Assembly (NCBI GenBank): GCA_020072565.1
Contig: JAIQGI010000015.1
Span: 60,601 to 124,600, forward strand
Direction: 5' to 3'
Origin: Terriglobia bacterium
GTDB lineage: Bacteria > Acidobacteriota > UBA6911
Length of the DNA stretch: 64,000 bases
Position numbers and translations under genes: made by a program. How positions within the stretch are numbered: the stretch's first letter is position 1; every line of letters begins with the position of its first letter. Of the stretch, positions 52,054 to 62,106 are shown piece by piece. The notes under the pieces were generated by a model that ran no database searches, had not been told where the DNA came from, and saw only the letters and a program-made list of their open reading frames with translations.

Positions 52054-52300
52054 GGCAACCCTGTTTCGACAGTTCGCTTGTGAATTCAGCCCCTATGCCG
52101 AATGCCTCCGATTTTATCCGGAACCCGTCCTCGCGCACGCCTTCCACTTATAGGACCTCGCCACCAGCGGCGCAAGGGCAAATCAAATTGCTGGGGCGCC
52201 GCCAGCGCACAAGGCAGGTAAGCGGCCGGCTGGAATTCAGAGCTGGCTGCGATTTCTCGGCAACTCCACGGAGATGGATATATGTTAAGAGGTGAGCACA

Positions 52301-52561
52301 ATGGTATATCATGAGCGTTATTTGAATGGCGTGCTGATCGTAGCAGTGCGCTCGCGGCTTGTTCTCGAAAAGGGCAAAACCATAAGCGCGACGATGGATT
52401 TGTTAAGACATGCATGGGGGGACGGCGGCAGTTCCCTTTGGCCGGAAAATGAATTCGATGCCGTGGTCCCCAAGGGAAAATACATATTGCGGCTGGAGAT
52501 TCCTGGTGCGGGAGAGTTGATTCGCTCCAACGAAATCGAAGTGATCATTGAAACACAGTAA
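52301..52561 (+). CDS. Small uncharacterised protein
   Basis: The 86-residue product starts at an ATG six bases after AAGAGGTGA. It appears beta-rich (GVLIVAVRSRLVLEKG, then AVVPKGKYILRLEIPG), with no signal peptide. I do not recognise the family. It lies 28 bases before the phosphoesterase gene on the same strand, so they may be co-transcribed. Confidence 0.6.
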   Translation: MVYHERYLNGVLIVAVRSRLVLEKGKTISATMDLLRHAWGDGGSSLWPENEFDAVVPKGKYILRLEIPGAGELIRSNEIEVIIETQ

Positions 52562-52589
52562 GACTCGAAACTAAGGGTGGAGGTGATTC

Positions 52590-53975
52590 ATGATTGCCCG
52601 TGCAGGCCTCACGATCGGGCTGGCCGTGTGGTTGTCGATGGCTGGGGCTCCGAACCCGGGGCCGTCCTCCCCGGCCATTCCGATCAACCACTTCATCTAC
52701 ATCATTCAAGAGAACCGCACCTTCGACAATTACTTTGGCACTTTCCCCGGCGCCAATGGCATTCCCCCGGAAACCAAACTGCCCTATCGTCCCGGGGGGC
52801 CGCCGGAGGTTGCCCCATTTCATCTTCATACCTTCACGATCCCGCAAGACCTGTCGCACAGCTGGCAAGCGGCCAAGACCGCCTACGACAACGGGAAAAT
52901 GGATGGATTCCTCTGGGCGGAGTGGCCGCGGGCATTGCAGTACTACTGGAAGGGAGAAGTCCCCCAGCCGGATCCCGAACTGGTTCACCCCAAGCCGGTC
53001 GGCGCTCAAGCGGCAAGAGGGCGGGGACGCCAGGGTCTGGCAGCACGGGGCGGACAGTTTGGCGGAAAGTCGGCATCAACGCCCCCCCCAGGCCCGCCTC
53101 CGGATTGGGTGCTCAATACCCTTTCCTATTATGATTATCACGAGATTCCCAACTATTGGGAATACGCGCGTCGATTCACGCTCTGTGACAATTTCTTCTC
53201 ATCTTTGATGGGTCCCAGCGAGCCCAATCACCTGTACACGGTAGCGGCTCAATCCGGCGGCCTGGTGAACAATCCGCCTCCGGGGATCGCAAGGGAAGAT
53301 GGAGTCTATACCTTTCCAACGATGGCGGAGTTGCTGCAGGCCTCGAATGTGTCCTGGAAATATTACGATGAGAAGCCGAACCCGAAAGCACATAGCTTGT
53401 GGAACCCGCTGCCGGGATTCAGATCGTTTCAAGAAAACCCCAAGCTGATGGAACACCTGGTATCGCTCTCCACATTATTTGAGGATCTGCAGTCCAATCA
53501 CCTTCCCGAAGTGGCTTGGATTGTTCCTACAGCTCCGGACAGCGAGCATCCTCCGGCGGATGTGCAACGCGGCATGTGGCATGTGACGGAGTTGGTCAAT
53601 GCCGTGATGCGGAGCAGGTATTGGAACGACACCGTGATCATTGTGACATGGGATGATTACGGCGGCTTCTACGATCATGTGCCTCCTCCGGAGGTCGACA
53701 AGTACGGCTTTGGTCCACGGGTGCCCGCGATCGTCATTTCCCCTTATGCGAAATCCGGATTTATCTGCCACACGCATTTTGACTTTACGTCGCCTCTGAA
53801 GCTGATCGAGACCCGCTTCGGCCTCAAGCCGCTGACCGAGCGGGATCGCAGGTCCAACGACATGCTCGATTGTTTTGATATCAAGCGGAGACGGCTGCCG
53901 CCGGCGGTCATCACGCGGGACTCAAAGCTCAATTTCAGTGATCTCGAGGCCAAAATGAAAAATGCCAAACACTAA
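52590..53975 (+). CDS. Exported phosphoesterase-family protein (phospholipase C/acid phosphatase-like)
   Basis: The 461-residue product has a signal peptide ([16 protein letters not shown]). Motifs of the phosphoesterase family PF04185 are present: [19 protein letters not shown] at the mature N-terminus, [32 protein letters not shown] and [17 protein letters not shown]. Family enzymes include phospholipase C and AcpA acid phosphatases. Residues around 145-170 are a Gly/Arg-rich insertion. AGGTGATTC precedes the ATG. It is expected in the periplasm or outside the cell. Confidence 0.92.
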   Translation: MIARAGLTIGLAVWLSMAGAPNPGPSSPAIPINHFIYIIQENRTFDNYFGTFPGANGIPPETKLPYRPGGPPEVAPFHLHTFTIPQDLSHSWQAAKTAYDNGKMDGFLWAEWPRALQYYWKGEVPQPDPELVHPKPVGAQAARGRGRQGLAARGGQFGGKSASTPPPGPPPDWVLNTLSYYDYHEIPNYWEYARRFTLCDNFFSSLMGPSEPNHLYTVAAQSGGLVNNPPPGIAREDGVYTFPTMAELLQASNVSWKYYDEKPNPKAHSLWNPLPGFRSFQENPKLMEHLVSLSTLFEDLQSNHLPEVAWIVPTAPDSEHPPADVQRGMWHVTELVNAVMRSRYWNDTVIIVTWDDYGGFYDHVPPPEVDKYGFGPRVPAIVISPYAKSGFICHTHFDFTSPLKLIETRFGLKPLTERDRRSNDMLDCFDIKRRRLPPAVITRDSKLNFSDLEAKMKNAKH

Positions 53976-53981
53976 TCCGAC

Positions 53982-54001
53982 GTGGGTCGCGGCCGCCGGG
54001 A
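53982..54001. repeat. Left half of REP-like repeat
   Basis: GTGGGTCGCGGCCGCCGGGA matches the left arm and loop of copy A at 30188 with few changes. The right arm is missing. It lies seven bases after the phosphoesterase stop. Confidence 0.55.
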
Positions 54002-54141
54002 TTTCTGTGACAGTTCAGCTGACGGTCCCCATTTTCTACTGCTCTCTCAGCATCACCATAGGATTCATCCTCATCTGCCTGTCTTTACCCGTAAACGAGT
54101 TGAACGATCAAGCACGAGAAATCCGGGGACGGGCAAATTTT

Positions 54142-56460
54142 TCAGAAGAGTTCAAGCTGAGTTTCACCGCCGCTGACGCGCTTGAAGTCCAGATCGAGCA
54201 GCGCAAGGATCGGCTCGACAACTGCGCGAACCTGCTTTTGAACATAGTGCTCATAATCGATGGCTGATCTCCGTTCCGTAACGGGTTCGGGACCGCTCGT
54301 GGTGATGACATAGGCGACCACAGCGCCAGGCTTGGCGGTCGCCTTTCGCGCCGCAGCCACATGGGGCGGTGTTGATGCCACATAGGAATCAAGATCTTTT
54401 CGCACAGCTTTGCGGTAAACCAGCATGTGATCCAGGCGCCCGGCGCGCAGGTCTTTCACGGTCTCGCGCAAATAATCCTCCACGGGCAGATCGCTGAACA
54501 GGCGCAGGTAGATTTCGCGCTGAACTCGTTTGGCCAGATCGGTCCAATCCCGCCGCACAGCCTCCATTCCTGTGAAAACCACCTCTGAGCGGCCACCTTC
54601 CTCTATGAGCCCGGCATATCGCTTGCGGGCGCCTGCGGTGCCGTGCCTGACGGGAGGGAGGAAAAAGCGCAGATAGAGTTTCTCGAAGCGCAGCTCCAGC
54701 CTGCTCTCGACCTGCCACATGCGCCTTATATGGGCAGACAAATCTTGATTCAGCCGATCCGCCAGGCGTTGTCCCAGGCCGCGGGCTTCCTCGGCGCTCT
54801 CCACACCGGAGAGGACAAAGAGACTGTCGGTGTCGCCGTAGAGCACTTTATATCCTTGGCCCTCGATGCTGGCCTTGGACCACAGCAAGAGATCCCGCCC
54901 GAATCCCGTGATCGCATTGGCAAACTCGGGGGAGGCAAACCGGCACGCCGGGGTTCCCAGGACCCCGTAGAACGAGTTCATCAGGATCTTGATGGCATGG
55001 CTGGCGATCTTGTCTCCATTGGCCTCAGCCAGCTTGCGGCGAGGAATCAGGTCATCGAGGATTTCTGGAAGGATGCCGGACTCGCGGCGGAAGGCGGCAC
55101 CGTTCGGAGCGATGATGGGGTTGTCTCCGGACTGGGGCGAAGGGAGATAGCCGAGCGGATCGATCTGAAAGGTGCGGATGATGCTGGGATACAGGCTCCT
55201 GAAGTCAAATACCAGAACATTCCGATAGAGGCCGGGCAGGGGGTCGAGAACGTGCCCTCCGCTGGTCGGCGGTCCCGAGTATCGGGACGCATCCACGGTC
55301 GGCGCCACGATGCGTCGGCGTGATAGTTTGGACAGATAAAGGAAATCGAAGGAAGCGATGCTTGCCGCCACCCGATCCGGAGGCATCCCGGTGAGGCGGC
55401 TGCGCTCAACCGCCAGGGCTACGAGATTCAATTTGTCGAGGATCGCCAGCACCAGTTGCGCGTCATGAAGGTTATATTCCACCAGACGAGCCCGGTCTTC
55501 CTTGAACATTCTGAGGATCTCGGCGGGGCGGTCGGGGCCCGAATAGACTTTCCCTTTCCCCAGGATTTCCCTGGACGCGGATTCGAGGGAATAGCTGTCG
55601 AGGTGCACGAAAGCGCCGCGCAGGAGCTCAATGCCGTCGAGTACGATCCTGCCCGAAACTATCGCCTGATTCGGCGCGCGGGCGAAATTGGACTTGCGGA
55701 GGCGCAGTGGTTCCGGACCGCGCCCAATGCTCAGAGGAACGCCGAGCCGCTCCGATATTTTCGACAGCACGGCCAGGTCGAAGTCGACGACATTCCAGCC
55801 GGTGAGCATGTCCGGATCCAACTCGAGTATGCGACGAACGAAGCCCTGCAGAAGATCCTTTTCACTGGCGAAGGAAACGGCGCCGGCAGGAGACGAATAA
55901 CCGGCCGGGCTGAACAACAATACCTCGGAGACTCCGCAGCCGGCCAAGGCGATTGACAGGAGCCGGGCGGCATGCGGATCCGTTTCGATATCGAGCGACA
56001 GAATGGACAGCTGGGGCGTCCAGTCGACGGGCAGCACGTCCGGATTTTCGAACACTGCGCCGATACGGTCGCTCGGCTGACAGGTTCCGCGGATCTCGAG
56101 GGAGCCCCGTATGCCCCGATCTGTCAGATAGCGTGAGGCGAAGGGGACGTCCGCTTCGAAGCACTCGATGCCTCGTGCCGCAAGCTTCTCGCGCAGGGGA
56201 GGAACATCCCGGGGAACTCGAACCTCGACCCGGATTACCGGTTCTCCGCGCAGAGTTGAGCGCGGAGAGACCTCCTCGCGGGTGACCACTCCCAGCGTGC
56301 GAGCTTTCTCCGCATCGGCGCGGCGGATATGGAACGAGGGGATCTGTCGCGTTTCCCGGATCAGAAAGGACCCGCCTGACTCCAACTTGCCGTAGATCAA
56401 CACGACGGGCTTTGCCGCCTCGATGCGATAGGTACTCTGGAGTATGAATCCGCGGTGCAT
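54142..56460 (-). CDS. polB: DNA polymerase II (family B)
   Basis: The 772-residue product has the exonuclease motifs LSLDIETD and GWNVVDFDLAVL, and the polymerase motifs A (DFRSLYPSIIRTF), B (KILMNSFYGVLG) and C (YGDTDSLFV). The motifs are all intact, so proofreading and synthesis should both work. Length fits E. coli Pol II (783). It serves in lesion bypass and replication restart. GGAG lies seven bases before the ATG. It is monocistronic with REP copies near both ends. Confidence 0.95.
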   Translation of the reverse strand: MHRGFILQSTYRIEAAKPVVLIYGKLESGGSFLIRETRQIPSFHIRRADAEKARTLGVVTREEVSPRSTLRGEPVIRVEVRVPRDVPPLREKLAARGIECFEADVPFASRYLTDRGIRGSLEIRGTCQPSDRIGAVFENPDVLPVDWTPQLSILSLDIETDPHAARLLSIALAGCGVSEVLLFSPAGYSSPAGAVSFASEKDLLQGFVRRILELDPDMLTGWNVVDFDLAVLSKISERLGVPLSIGRGPEPLRLRKSNFARAPNQAIVSGRIVLDGIELLRGAFVHLDSYSLESASREILGKGKVYSGPDRPAEILRMFKEDRARLVEYNLHDAQLVLAILDKLNLVALAVERSRLTGMPPDRVAASIASFDFLYLSKLSRRRIVAPTVDASRYSGPPTSGGHVLDPLPGLYRNVLVFDFRSLYPSIIRTFQIDPLGYLPSPQSGDNPIIAPNGAAFRRESGILPEILDDLIPRRKLAEANGDKIASHAIKILMNSFYGVLGTPACRFASPEFANAITGFGRDLLLWSKASIEGQGYKVLYGDTDSLFVLSGVESAEEARGLGQRLADRLNQDLSAHIRRMWQVESRLELRFEKLYLRFFLPPVRHGTAGARKRYAGLIEEGGRSEVVFTGMEAVRRDWTDLAKRVQREIYLRLFSDLPVEDYLRETVKDLRAGRLDHMLVYRKAVRKDLDSYVASTPPHVAAARKATAKPGAVVAYVITTSGPEPVTERRSAIDYEHYVQKQVRAVVEPILALLDLDFKRVSGGETQLELF

Positions 56461-56576
56461 ATTCCACTCCGCACTCTACCGTGTGCCGGCGCCGACTACT
56501 AATAGATTGCGCTGATGTGCCCGGAAAGAGAATCCATTTAGCCGGTGCTCCGGCGGGCGGTTGAGGCGTTTTCTAC

Positions 56577-56605
56577 GTGGGCCGCGGCTGCCAGACGCGC
56601 CCCGC
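56577..56605. repeat. REP-like hairpin repeat, copy C
   Basis: GTGGGCCGCG and CGCGCCCCGC form imperfect arms around GCTGCCAGA. The loop CTGCCAGACGCG matches the copy at 61848 closely. Confidence 0.65.
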
Positions 56606-56725
56606 CTCATGTCTCCCAACATCGCCCCTATTTTCATGCGTCACAGGGTGCGCGCCGGGCGCATGAGGGGCTGTTCCGGAAATGCACTTTGCCGGGCGCG
56701 GTCGGGCCGCCCACGCCCACGTGGG

Positions 56726-56869
56726 TTACTTCCTTCGTTTTGCATCCAGGCTCCACGGTCCCGCGCCCGCGGCCGAGAAGTAGAGCCAGAGGAAGCAGTA
56801 GAGCGCGGCGTCAACACCACCGTTCATGACCGGCCAGAAGCCCCGCGGGAAGAGGTCAGTTGGTTTCAC
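56726..56869 (-). pseudogene. DoxX-family C-terminal remnant
   Basis: A 47-codon frame reads DLFPRGFWPVMNGGVDAALY, then FLWLYFSAAGAGPWSLDA, the last helix and end of a DoxX-family membrane protein. The first three helices are absent. It begins at a GTG overlapping the TGA of the upstream GIDDTD gene (GTGA), so it may still be translated. It was probably joined to the operon by deletion. Confidence 0.65.
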
Positions 56870-57582
56870 GGCAGTTTGACCGCGCTCCAGGGTGCGGCCG
56901 CCTCGGGTGCTGTCGAAGGAACCACATACAGCACGATCCTGCCGTCCCGCCAGCTCGGCCGCAGGCGCTTGCCTACGTCCACCAGGCCCAGCGTGACCGG
57001 ACTCCCGAACCCGAATTGCCGGATATCGGCAACACCGCGTGCCTGGATCTCGGCCATGTCATGCAATCCTGAAAAGTCGTCCGGGTATGGCCATGAAGCC
57101 AGGTGCACAACGCGGCCATCCTGCCCGCCCGCCACCAGGCCGATTGCGGCAAGTGCGCCGATCACGCCCTGCTCGGTCCCACCCAGGCCTTCCAGGTAGC
57201 AGCCGGCCCGCGCGGCCAGAGCCCGGGCTTCATCCTGCGTCACGACCTCGCCCTTGCAACGCAGGCCGAACGCCTTCACCTCCTCCGAGACTTCTGCTGC
57301 AACGCAGAGCCCCGGATCACTGCCGGCCACAAACCAGCCCCGCATCACCTCGCGCAGCACCTCGATCAGCCGGTCCAAGGCCACTCCGTTCGCGCCGGGC
57401 AGCTGGATCGACGCCGACCCGTTCTTGCTGGTATACGGCACGCGCGGATCGAAGAAGAGTTGGTGGCGACAGATGACGGCGCCGTCCGCCGCTTTGTCCA
57501 GCCGCTTCAGCATGGCGCGCGCGAGCTGGTTGGTTCCCGGCGTGCCGATGATGTCCGTGTCGTCGATGCCGACATAGATCAC
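56866..57582 (-). CDS. GIDDTD-motif protein similar to TiaS N-terminal domain
   Basis: The 238-residue product starts at a GTG overlapping the upstream membrane gene (GTGA). It begins IYVGIDDTDIIGTPGTNQLA; the GIDDTD motif is the signature of archaeal TiaS (tRNA-Ile2 agmatidine synthase) and related domains. It lacks the zinc ribbon and OB domains of full TiaS (about 420 residues), so tRNA modification is not established. A longer 424-residue frame contains a shadow of the membrane gene and is not used. Function is unknown. Confidence 0.82.
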   Translation of the reverse strand: MIYVGIDDTDIIGTPGTNQLARAMLKRLDKAADGAVICRHQLFFDPRVPYTSKNGSASIQLPGANGVALDRLIEVLREVMRGWFVAGSDPGLCVAAEVSEEVKAFGLRCKGEVVTQDEARALAARAGCYLEGLGGTEQGVIGALAAIGLVAGGQDGRVVHLASWPYPDDFSGLHDMAEIQARGVADIRQFGFGSPVTLGLVDVGKRLRPSWRDGRIVLYVVPSTAPEAAAPWSAVKLP

Positions 57583-58253
57583 GAGCGTATCCCCGGTTGA
57601 TTGATCGATTCCCTGGGATTTGTGGTTTCCGGCAACGTTGCAACTCGAGGCTGTGACTTTCGACCCCGCAAGCGGAAACAGCACAGCGCAGCGATCAGGC
57701 CGGCCGCTGCGCCGCATAACGTGTAGGTAACGACCGCTTGCGACCACCAGGTGGCGAATGGCCGCATGCTGGCAAGGTCGAGCCCCAGCAGCTTGCTCGC
57801 GCCTCTCGATGTGAGCGCCAGCAGGTTGGCGATCATTCCTGCAAGCACCAGGCGGAGATAGAGGTGCCAGCCGCTGCGTGCCCGGGCGAGGGCGAAGTCC
57901 ATGATCGGGCCCGTGACAGACAGACTGATGATTGCGCCCGTGCCATAGTTGGTCAGGCCCGCGAGGCTGAACGCGGTCGCGGTGCCGAACGCCCCGGCGC
58001 TCATGACAAAACCCGCGAGTCGTCGCGGCGCCAGAGCAAGGCCCAGCGCCATCGGAACCACGGCCAGCACAATCGCGTGGCCCGGAATGCGCAGGCCAAG
58101 GCGGATGAAGCCGGTGGCGGAAGCCGCTGCGGCGCCGCATAGGAACAAAAGCAGTAGTTCAGCCGTGGAGATGCGCTCGCGGAATCTGGCGATCGGCGGA
58201 ATGCGCGCCGCCGCCAGCAAGCCGTCGTGAACACGAAACCAGCCGTAAATCAT
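57579..58253 (-). CDS. Uncharacterised polytopic membrane protein
   Basis: The 224-residue product has about five hydrophobic segments (LLLLFLCGAAAASATGFI, AIVLAVVPMALGLAL and others). GGAGGATGTC precedes the ATG. It ends in a GTGA overlap with the GIDDTD gene, so the two probably work together. A membrane carrier or vitamin-type S component is possible, but I do not recognise the family. Confidence 0.72.
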   Translation of the reverse strand: MIYGWFRVHDGLLAAARIPPIARFRERISTAELLLLFLCGAAAASATGFIRLGLRIPGHAIVLAVVPMALGLALAPRRLAGFVMSAGAFGTATAFSLAGLTNYGTGAIISLSVTGPIMDFALARARSGWHLYLRLVLAGMIANLLALTSRGASKLLGLDLASMRPFATWWSQAVVTYTLCGAAAGLIAALCCFRLRGRKSQPRVATLPETTNPRESINQPGIRS

Positions 58254-58295
58254 GACATCCTCCAATACGAGTGAAGTATAAACCCACCTCGGCCC

Positions 58296-61200
58296 TCAGA
58301 ACATCAGCCGCGCAGCGAGCTGCCACTCGCGGGCGTTGTTTGCCGTGGCAGTCACCCGCCCGACGTTCGACTGGTCGAGCAGGAAAACCGGCAGCTGATA
58401 ATTCGGGTGATTCAACAGATTGAATGCTTCGGCACGCAGCTGCAGCGCGGCACGCTCGTGCAGCCGGAACGTCCGCATGAGAGCCAGGTCCAAGTTCTTG
58501 AACGCCGGGCCGGCCAGGATGTTCCGCCCGGCATTACCGTCGAGAGAGGGCCGGGCCGGCGTCGCCATCGGCCGCGCAAAGGCGTCGGGATTGAACCACA
58601 GGCCGGCAGGCACGTCAGCATAGGGGCTCGAGACCAGATCAGGACGCTGCGTCGCGAAGTCGCCGGCCGCGTACTGGGGAGTGAAAGGCCGCCCCGAGAG
58701 CAGTGTCACGATGCCGCTGATTTCCCAATTGCGGACGAGCCGATCCGTCATCGACGGTGCTTCAGCCAGGAAGCGCCGGCCCGATCCGATCGGCAGAGCC
58801 CACCTGAAGGCCGTGCTGAACTGGTGCGACCGGTGCAGGTCCGACAATCCCCTCTCGGCGCGCATATCGTAGATGTTCTGCGGTGATTTCTGCGATCCGC
58901 TGGTCGACACGTTGGTGAGGTTACCGGTGCTGACCGAGCCGGTATCGATCGTGCGACTGAAGGTGTACGCAGCCAGGAACGTGAGTCCGCCGGACATCCG
59001 GCGCCGAGCCGATGCCTGCAGCGCGTTGCAGCTCGAGTGGATCGTCTGGTCCTGGAACTGGATGTCGGCAAATGCAGGAAAAGGCCGTATGGTCACGAGC
59101 GTGCCGTCGGGCTGCAAATCCACCGCGATCGGCTGGTTGAGATTGTAGCGCCGACCTAGATGGCGTCCCAGTGAACCCACGTAGCCGACCTCGATGGCAA
59201 GGTCGCGTCCCAGTTCGCGATCCACTGTCAGGTTGTACTGGTAATACACGGGCGCCTCGTAGTTGACCGCCATTCCGAGCGGCTGGTCTACGCCTTGGAC
59301 AGACACACGCTCGGCCGGAAACGGATTGGCGAAGGTCAGGGACCGCGGGTTATTCCCCTGGCGCGAGTACTGCTCCCGCTGCACGAACGGGTAGCTCACG
59401 CCCAATTGCTGCCGCGTGACGTTGAACGCCTCCATGCTGTAGTAAACGCCCGCACCGCCGCGGATCACCGTGGAGCTACCGCTGAATGGACGGAAGGCAA
59501 AGCCGATGCGTGGAGCGACATTGTCGTTATCCGTTCGGACAAGAGCTGTCGGAAACCGCGGATCGCCGGCCAGCACCACTTGGCCGATTTCGGGAACGAA
59601 GTTGGCGAACCGGTTCGAAGCCTCGTCGAGGGGTGTCTGGCGGTCGTAGCGAAGTCCGAGGCTGAGCGTCAATGCTTTTGCAGCTCGCCAGTCTTCCTGA
59701 ATAAAAAAGCCCGTCTGCCATCCCTGCAGCCTGGCAGGTTCGGCGCCGACCTGGCGCCCGGTTTGATCCGGCAGGCCGATCAGGAAGTCAGCGAAGGCGC
59801 GGAAGCCGCTCGATGTGCCATTGCCGGGGTTGGTGTTGCGGCCGCGGAAACGGAAGTCACCTCGTATGTTGCGCAAGTCCGTCTCCCGGTAGTTCGAACG
59901 CACGATGTCAACCCCTGCTTTCAGTGTGTGGCGCCCGCGCGCACGAGTGATCATGTCAGCCCATTGGAAATTCCGCACATTGAAGCTCGAGGGATCATTC
60001 GGCCGATCACCGAAATCGGCAAAGCCGTCGATGCGAATAGAAGGGAAACCCCAAAGAGAGGGGTCGGTGTTCAGACCCGGGATGCCAAGCTGCGAGACGA
60101 AGTCGGTCGCATGATTTTGGCCTGCCGTATCCTGAGTGTGGCCAAAGTAGCCAACGCGCGCCTCGTTCAGCCATCCTCCCCCGATGGGCGCAGTGGCGAT
60201 GACGGCGATGGAGTCCAGGCTGCCGCTGGATTGGCGGCCAAAACCCGGGTAGAAGGTGCGGAGCGACGGGAACGGATCAAAGCCGCGGTCCCGTTCGCCT
60301 GACCACCGCGCGGACAGGCTTGCGCCGGAGCGCCAGAAGGTATCGAACCTCCCTGTGATCAGGTGACGATCGTCGCGCGTGTGGCCGACAGCAGTGTAAG
60401 CGTCCAGAGCATCGGAGAGGTTCGCCGCCGGGATGAAGGGCAGGATCCTGCGCGCTACAGGATCAATCATCGAGTCGGGAATTACGTTGGGCGTGGGAAA
60501 TTCCTTCCGGGTGAAGGGATCAACGAGGCGATTTGTGTCATCGGCGTTGCCCCAGATGCCGTCGGGACCGGCGCCCCTAAGGTTGCGGAAGTCGCCGCGC
60601 AACCAGGCCGCGCTCGGCGCGGTAGTGGCGGCGGCCAGCGACCGGCGCTCGCGCAGCCGTTCGTAGGCCGCGAAAAAAAAGGCGCGGTCGCGGCGCATCG
60701 GTCCGCCCACGGAACCGCCCCACTGCTGCCGGCGCAGAGGGAACGACTCTCCCGGAGGAGCAAATACATTGCGGGCGTCGAGGGCGTCGTGGCGCAGGTA
60801 ATCGAAGAAGGAGCCGGCGAGACGGTTGGTGCCGGATTTTGAGACTACCGCCACCTGCGCTCCGCCCGTACGGCCCGACTCTGCATCATAGGTGGATGTC
60901 CGGACGTCAAACTCACGGATCGCATCCAGAGACACGGCTACCCCCGCCCTTGCATTGCGGTCCGACCTGTTGACGACACCGTCCAGCGTAAAGCCGGCCG
61001 AGTCGGCGCGAGCGCCCGACGCCGACAGACCATCACCCTGTTCATCCTCACCCACACGGTGATAAATGCCCGGCACGAGCACCGCAAGGTCGCCGTAGTT
61101 GCGACCGTTGAGCGGCAATGCCTCCAGGAGTCTGGCAGGAACCAGATCCCCTCTTGACGGTGTATCGGTGTCGAGGCGACGCAACGGGGCGACGACGGTA

Positions 61201-61607
61201 ACCTCGGTGTGCACTGAGGCAACCTGCAGGAGCACGGCCATGCGACGCACTTCGCCGGTTTCGAGCGGCACGGCGGTCTCGTGAAACACACGAAACCCGG
61301 GCGCAGTGACGGTGACGCGGTAGAGGCCTGGAGGCAGGTGAGTGAGAGTGAAAGCGCCCTCGCGCGACGTTGGCACTGTGCGAATCTGATTGGTTTCCTG
61401 GTTGGTCGCGGCCACATCGGCACCGGCCACCGGCAGGCCCTGGTCATCGTTGATTATGCCGACGAGCGTGGCCGTGATGCTTTGGGGAAGGGATGACGAG
61501 GTGGTTCCGATCAAGCCAACGACAAGCAACACAAATTGGGCCAACTTAAACTGCAAAGACCTTCTCCGGTCAGATTGAGAAGCCAGCGCTCTATCCACAG
61601 CCATCAT
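58296..61607 (-). CDS. Oar-like TonB-dependent receptor
   Basis: The product is 1103 residues from the ATG at 61607, which has AAGGA six bases upstream. An N-terminal signal segment (FKLAQFVLLVVGLIGTTSS) leads to a carboxypeptidase-regulatory-like domain (TATLVGIINDDQGLPVAGADV). A plug domain (LNGRNYGDLAVLVPG) and a long beta-barrel follow, ending in phenylalanine (AARLMF). This layout is highly expanded in Acidobacteriota, where it is thought to import large glycans or peptides across the outer membrane. The substrate is unknown. It lies upstream of the membrane/GIDDTD set on the same strand, 42 bases away. Confidence 0.92.
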   Translation of the reverse strand: MMAVDRALASQSDRRRSLQFKLAQFVLLVVGLIGTTSSSLPQSITATLVGIINDDQGLPVAGADVAATNQETNQIRTVPTSREGAFTLTHLPPGLYRVTVTAPGFRVFHETAVPLETGEVRRMAVLLQVASVHTEVTVVAPLRRLDTDTPSRGDLVPARLLEALPLNGRNYGDLAVLVPGIYHRVGEDEQGDGLSASGARADSAGFTLDGVVNRSDRNARAGVAVSLDAIREFDVRTSTYDAESGRTGGAQVAVVSKSGTNRLAGSFFDYLRHDALDARNVFAPPGESFPLRRQQWGGSVGGPMRRDRAFFFAAYERLRERRSLAAATTAPSAAWLRGDFRNLRGAGPDGIWGNADDTNRLVDPFTRKEFPTPNVIPDSMIDPVARRILPFIPAANLSDALDAYTAVGHTRDDRHLITGRFDTFWRSGASLSARWSGERDRGFDPFPSLRTFYPGFGRQSSGSLDSIAVIATAPIGGGWLNEARVGYFGHTQDTAGQNHATDFVSQLGIPGLNTDPSLWGFPSIRIDGFADFGDRPNDPSSFNVRNFQWADMITRARGRHTLKAGVDIVRSNYRETDLRNIRGDFRFRGRNTNPGNGTSSGFRAFADFLIGLPDQTGRQVGAEPARLQGWQTGFFIQEDWRAAKALTLSLGLRYDRQTPLDEASNRFANFVPEIGQVVLAGDPRFPTALVRTDNDNVAPRIGFAFRPFSGSSTVIRGGAGVYYSMEAFNVTRQQLGVSYPFVQREQYSRQGNNPRSLTFANPFPAERVSVQGVDQPLGMAVNYEAPVYYQYNLTVDRELGRDLAIEVGYVGSLGRHLGRRYNLNQPIAVDLQPDGTLVTIRPFPAFADIQFQDQTIHSSCNALQASARRRMSGGLTFLAAYTFSRTIDTGSVSTGNLTNVSTSGSQKSPQNIYDMRAERGLSDLHRSHQFSTAFRWALPIGSGRRFLAEAPSMTDRLVRNWEISGIVTLLSGRPFTPQYAAGDFATQRPDLVSSPYADVPAGLWFNPDAFARPMATPARPSLDGNAGRNILAGPAFKNLDLALMRTFRLHERAALQLRAEAFNLLNHPNYQLPVFLLDQSNVGRVTATANNAREWQLAARLMF

Positions 61608-62106
61608 AAGAGTCCTTATCCAAACCTCCAGTTTCCACATGGGTACCAGATGCGGGGTGCCCCTGTAGCTGTAGGAGGAGAATAACGAATACTAACAAAT
61701 AATAACCTTAAGGCCCCTATTATCAGCCAAGCATGTGCCTATGGGAACAGTTATCTTGGCCTGGGGCGAGTAAGGCTGTGGGTTGGCGAATGACTGCGGC
61801 CGAAAAGCTGTGAAATAACGGCCATTCATGTCAACGGATGAAACCACGTAGGTCGTGGCTGCCAGACGCGACCTGCAGTCTTTCTGTTTAAGCCACTCAA
61901 AGGAAGGTACTTAAATGCTGATCTGGGGCTGCTTCGGGCGTCGTCGGCCGCCGGCGCCCACATCGAAGCCGACGATATCTCGATTTTTTCAAAGGTTTGA
62001 GGGGCAGGGCTCTTCCCTCCTCTAGTCGGGACGGCCTGCCAAAACGATGTACCGGTTCCAAAGAGGACGGTTCCGCTGGAAGTCGCGGGGCAGTCGAGCT
62101 GATTTG
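61608..62106. other. Intergenic region with REP copy B
   Basis: About 500 bases hold the leader of the TonB gene at the left (A/T-rich, with GGAGGAG in plus orientation) and REP copy B. No gene or clear promoter pair is seen. An 11-base word AAAAGCTGTGA at 61803 also occurs at 30069, ahead of copy A. Confidence 0.55.
61848..61876. repeat. REP-like hairpin repeat, copy B
   Basis: Arms GTAGGTCGTG and CGCGACCTGC (8 of 10 paired) flank GCTGCCAGA. It has the same size and layout as copy A at 30188. Confidence 0.7.

Noticed and set aside
53962..54267. 101-codon + strand frame with a hydrophobic segment after the phosphoesterase gene
   Set aside because: It runs through the REP half copy and the antisense end of DNA polymerase II, so it is most likely chance.
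57583..58140. N-terminal extension of the GIDDTD protein to 424 residues
   Set aside because: The extension is a shadow of the membrane protein gene; the GTG at 57582 overlaps its stop as GTGA and begins directly at the domain.
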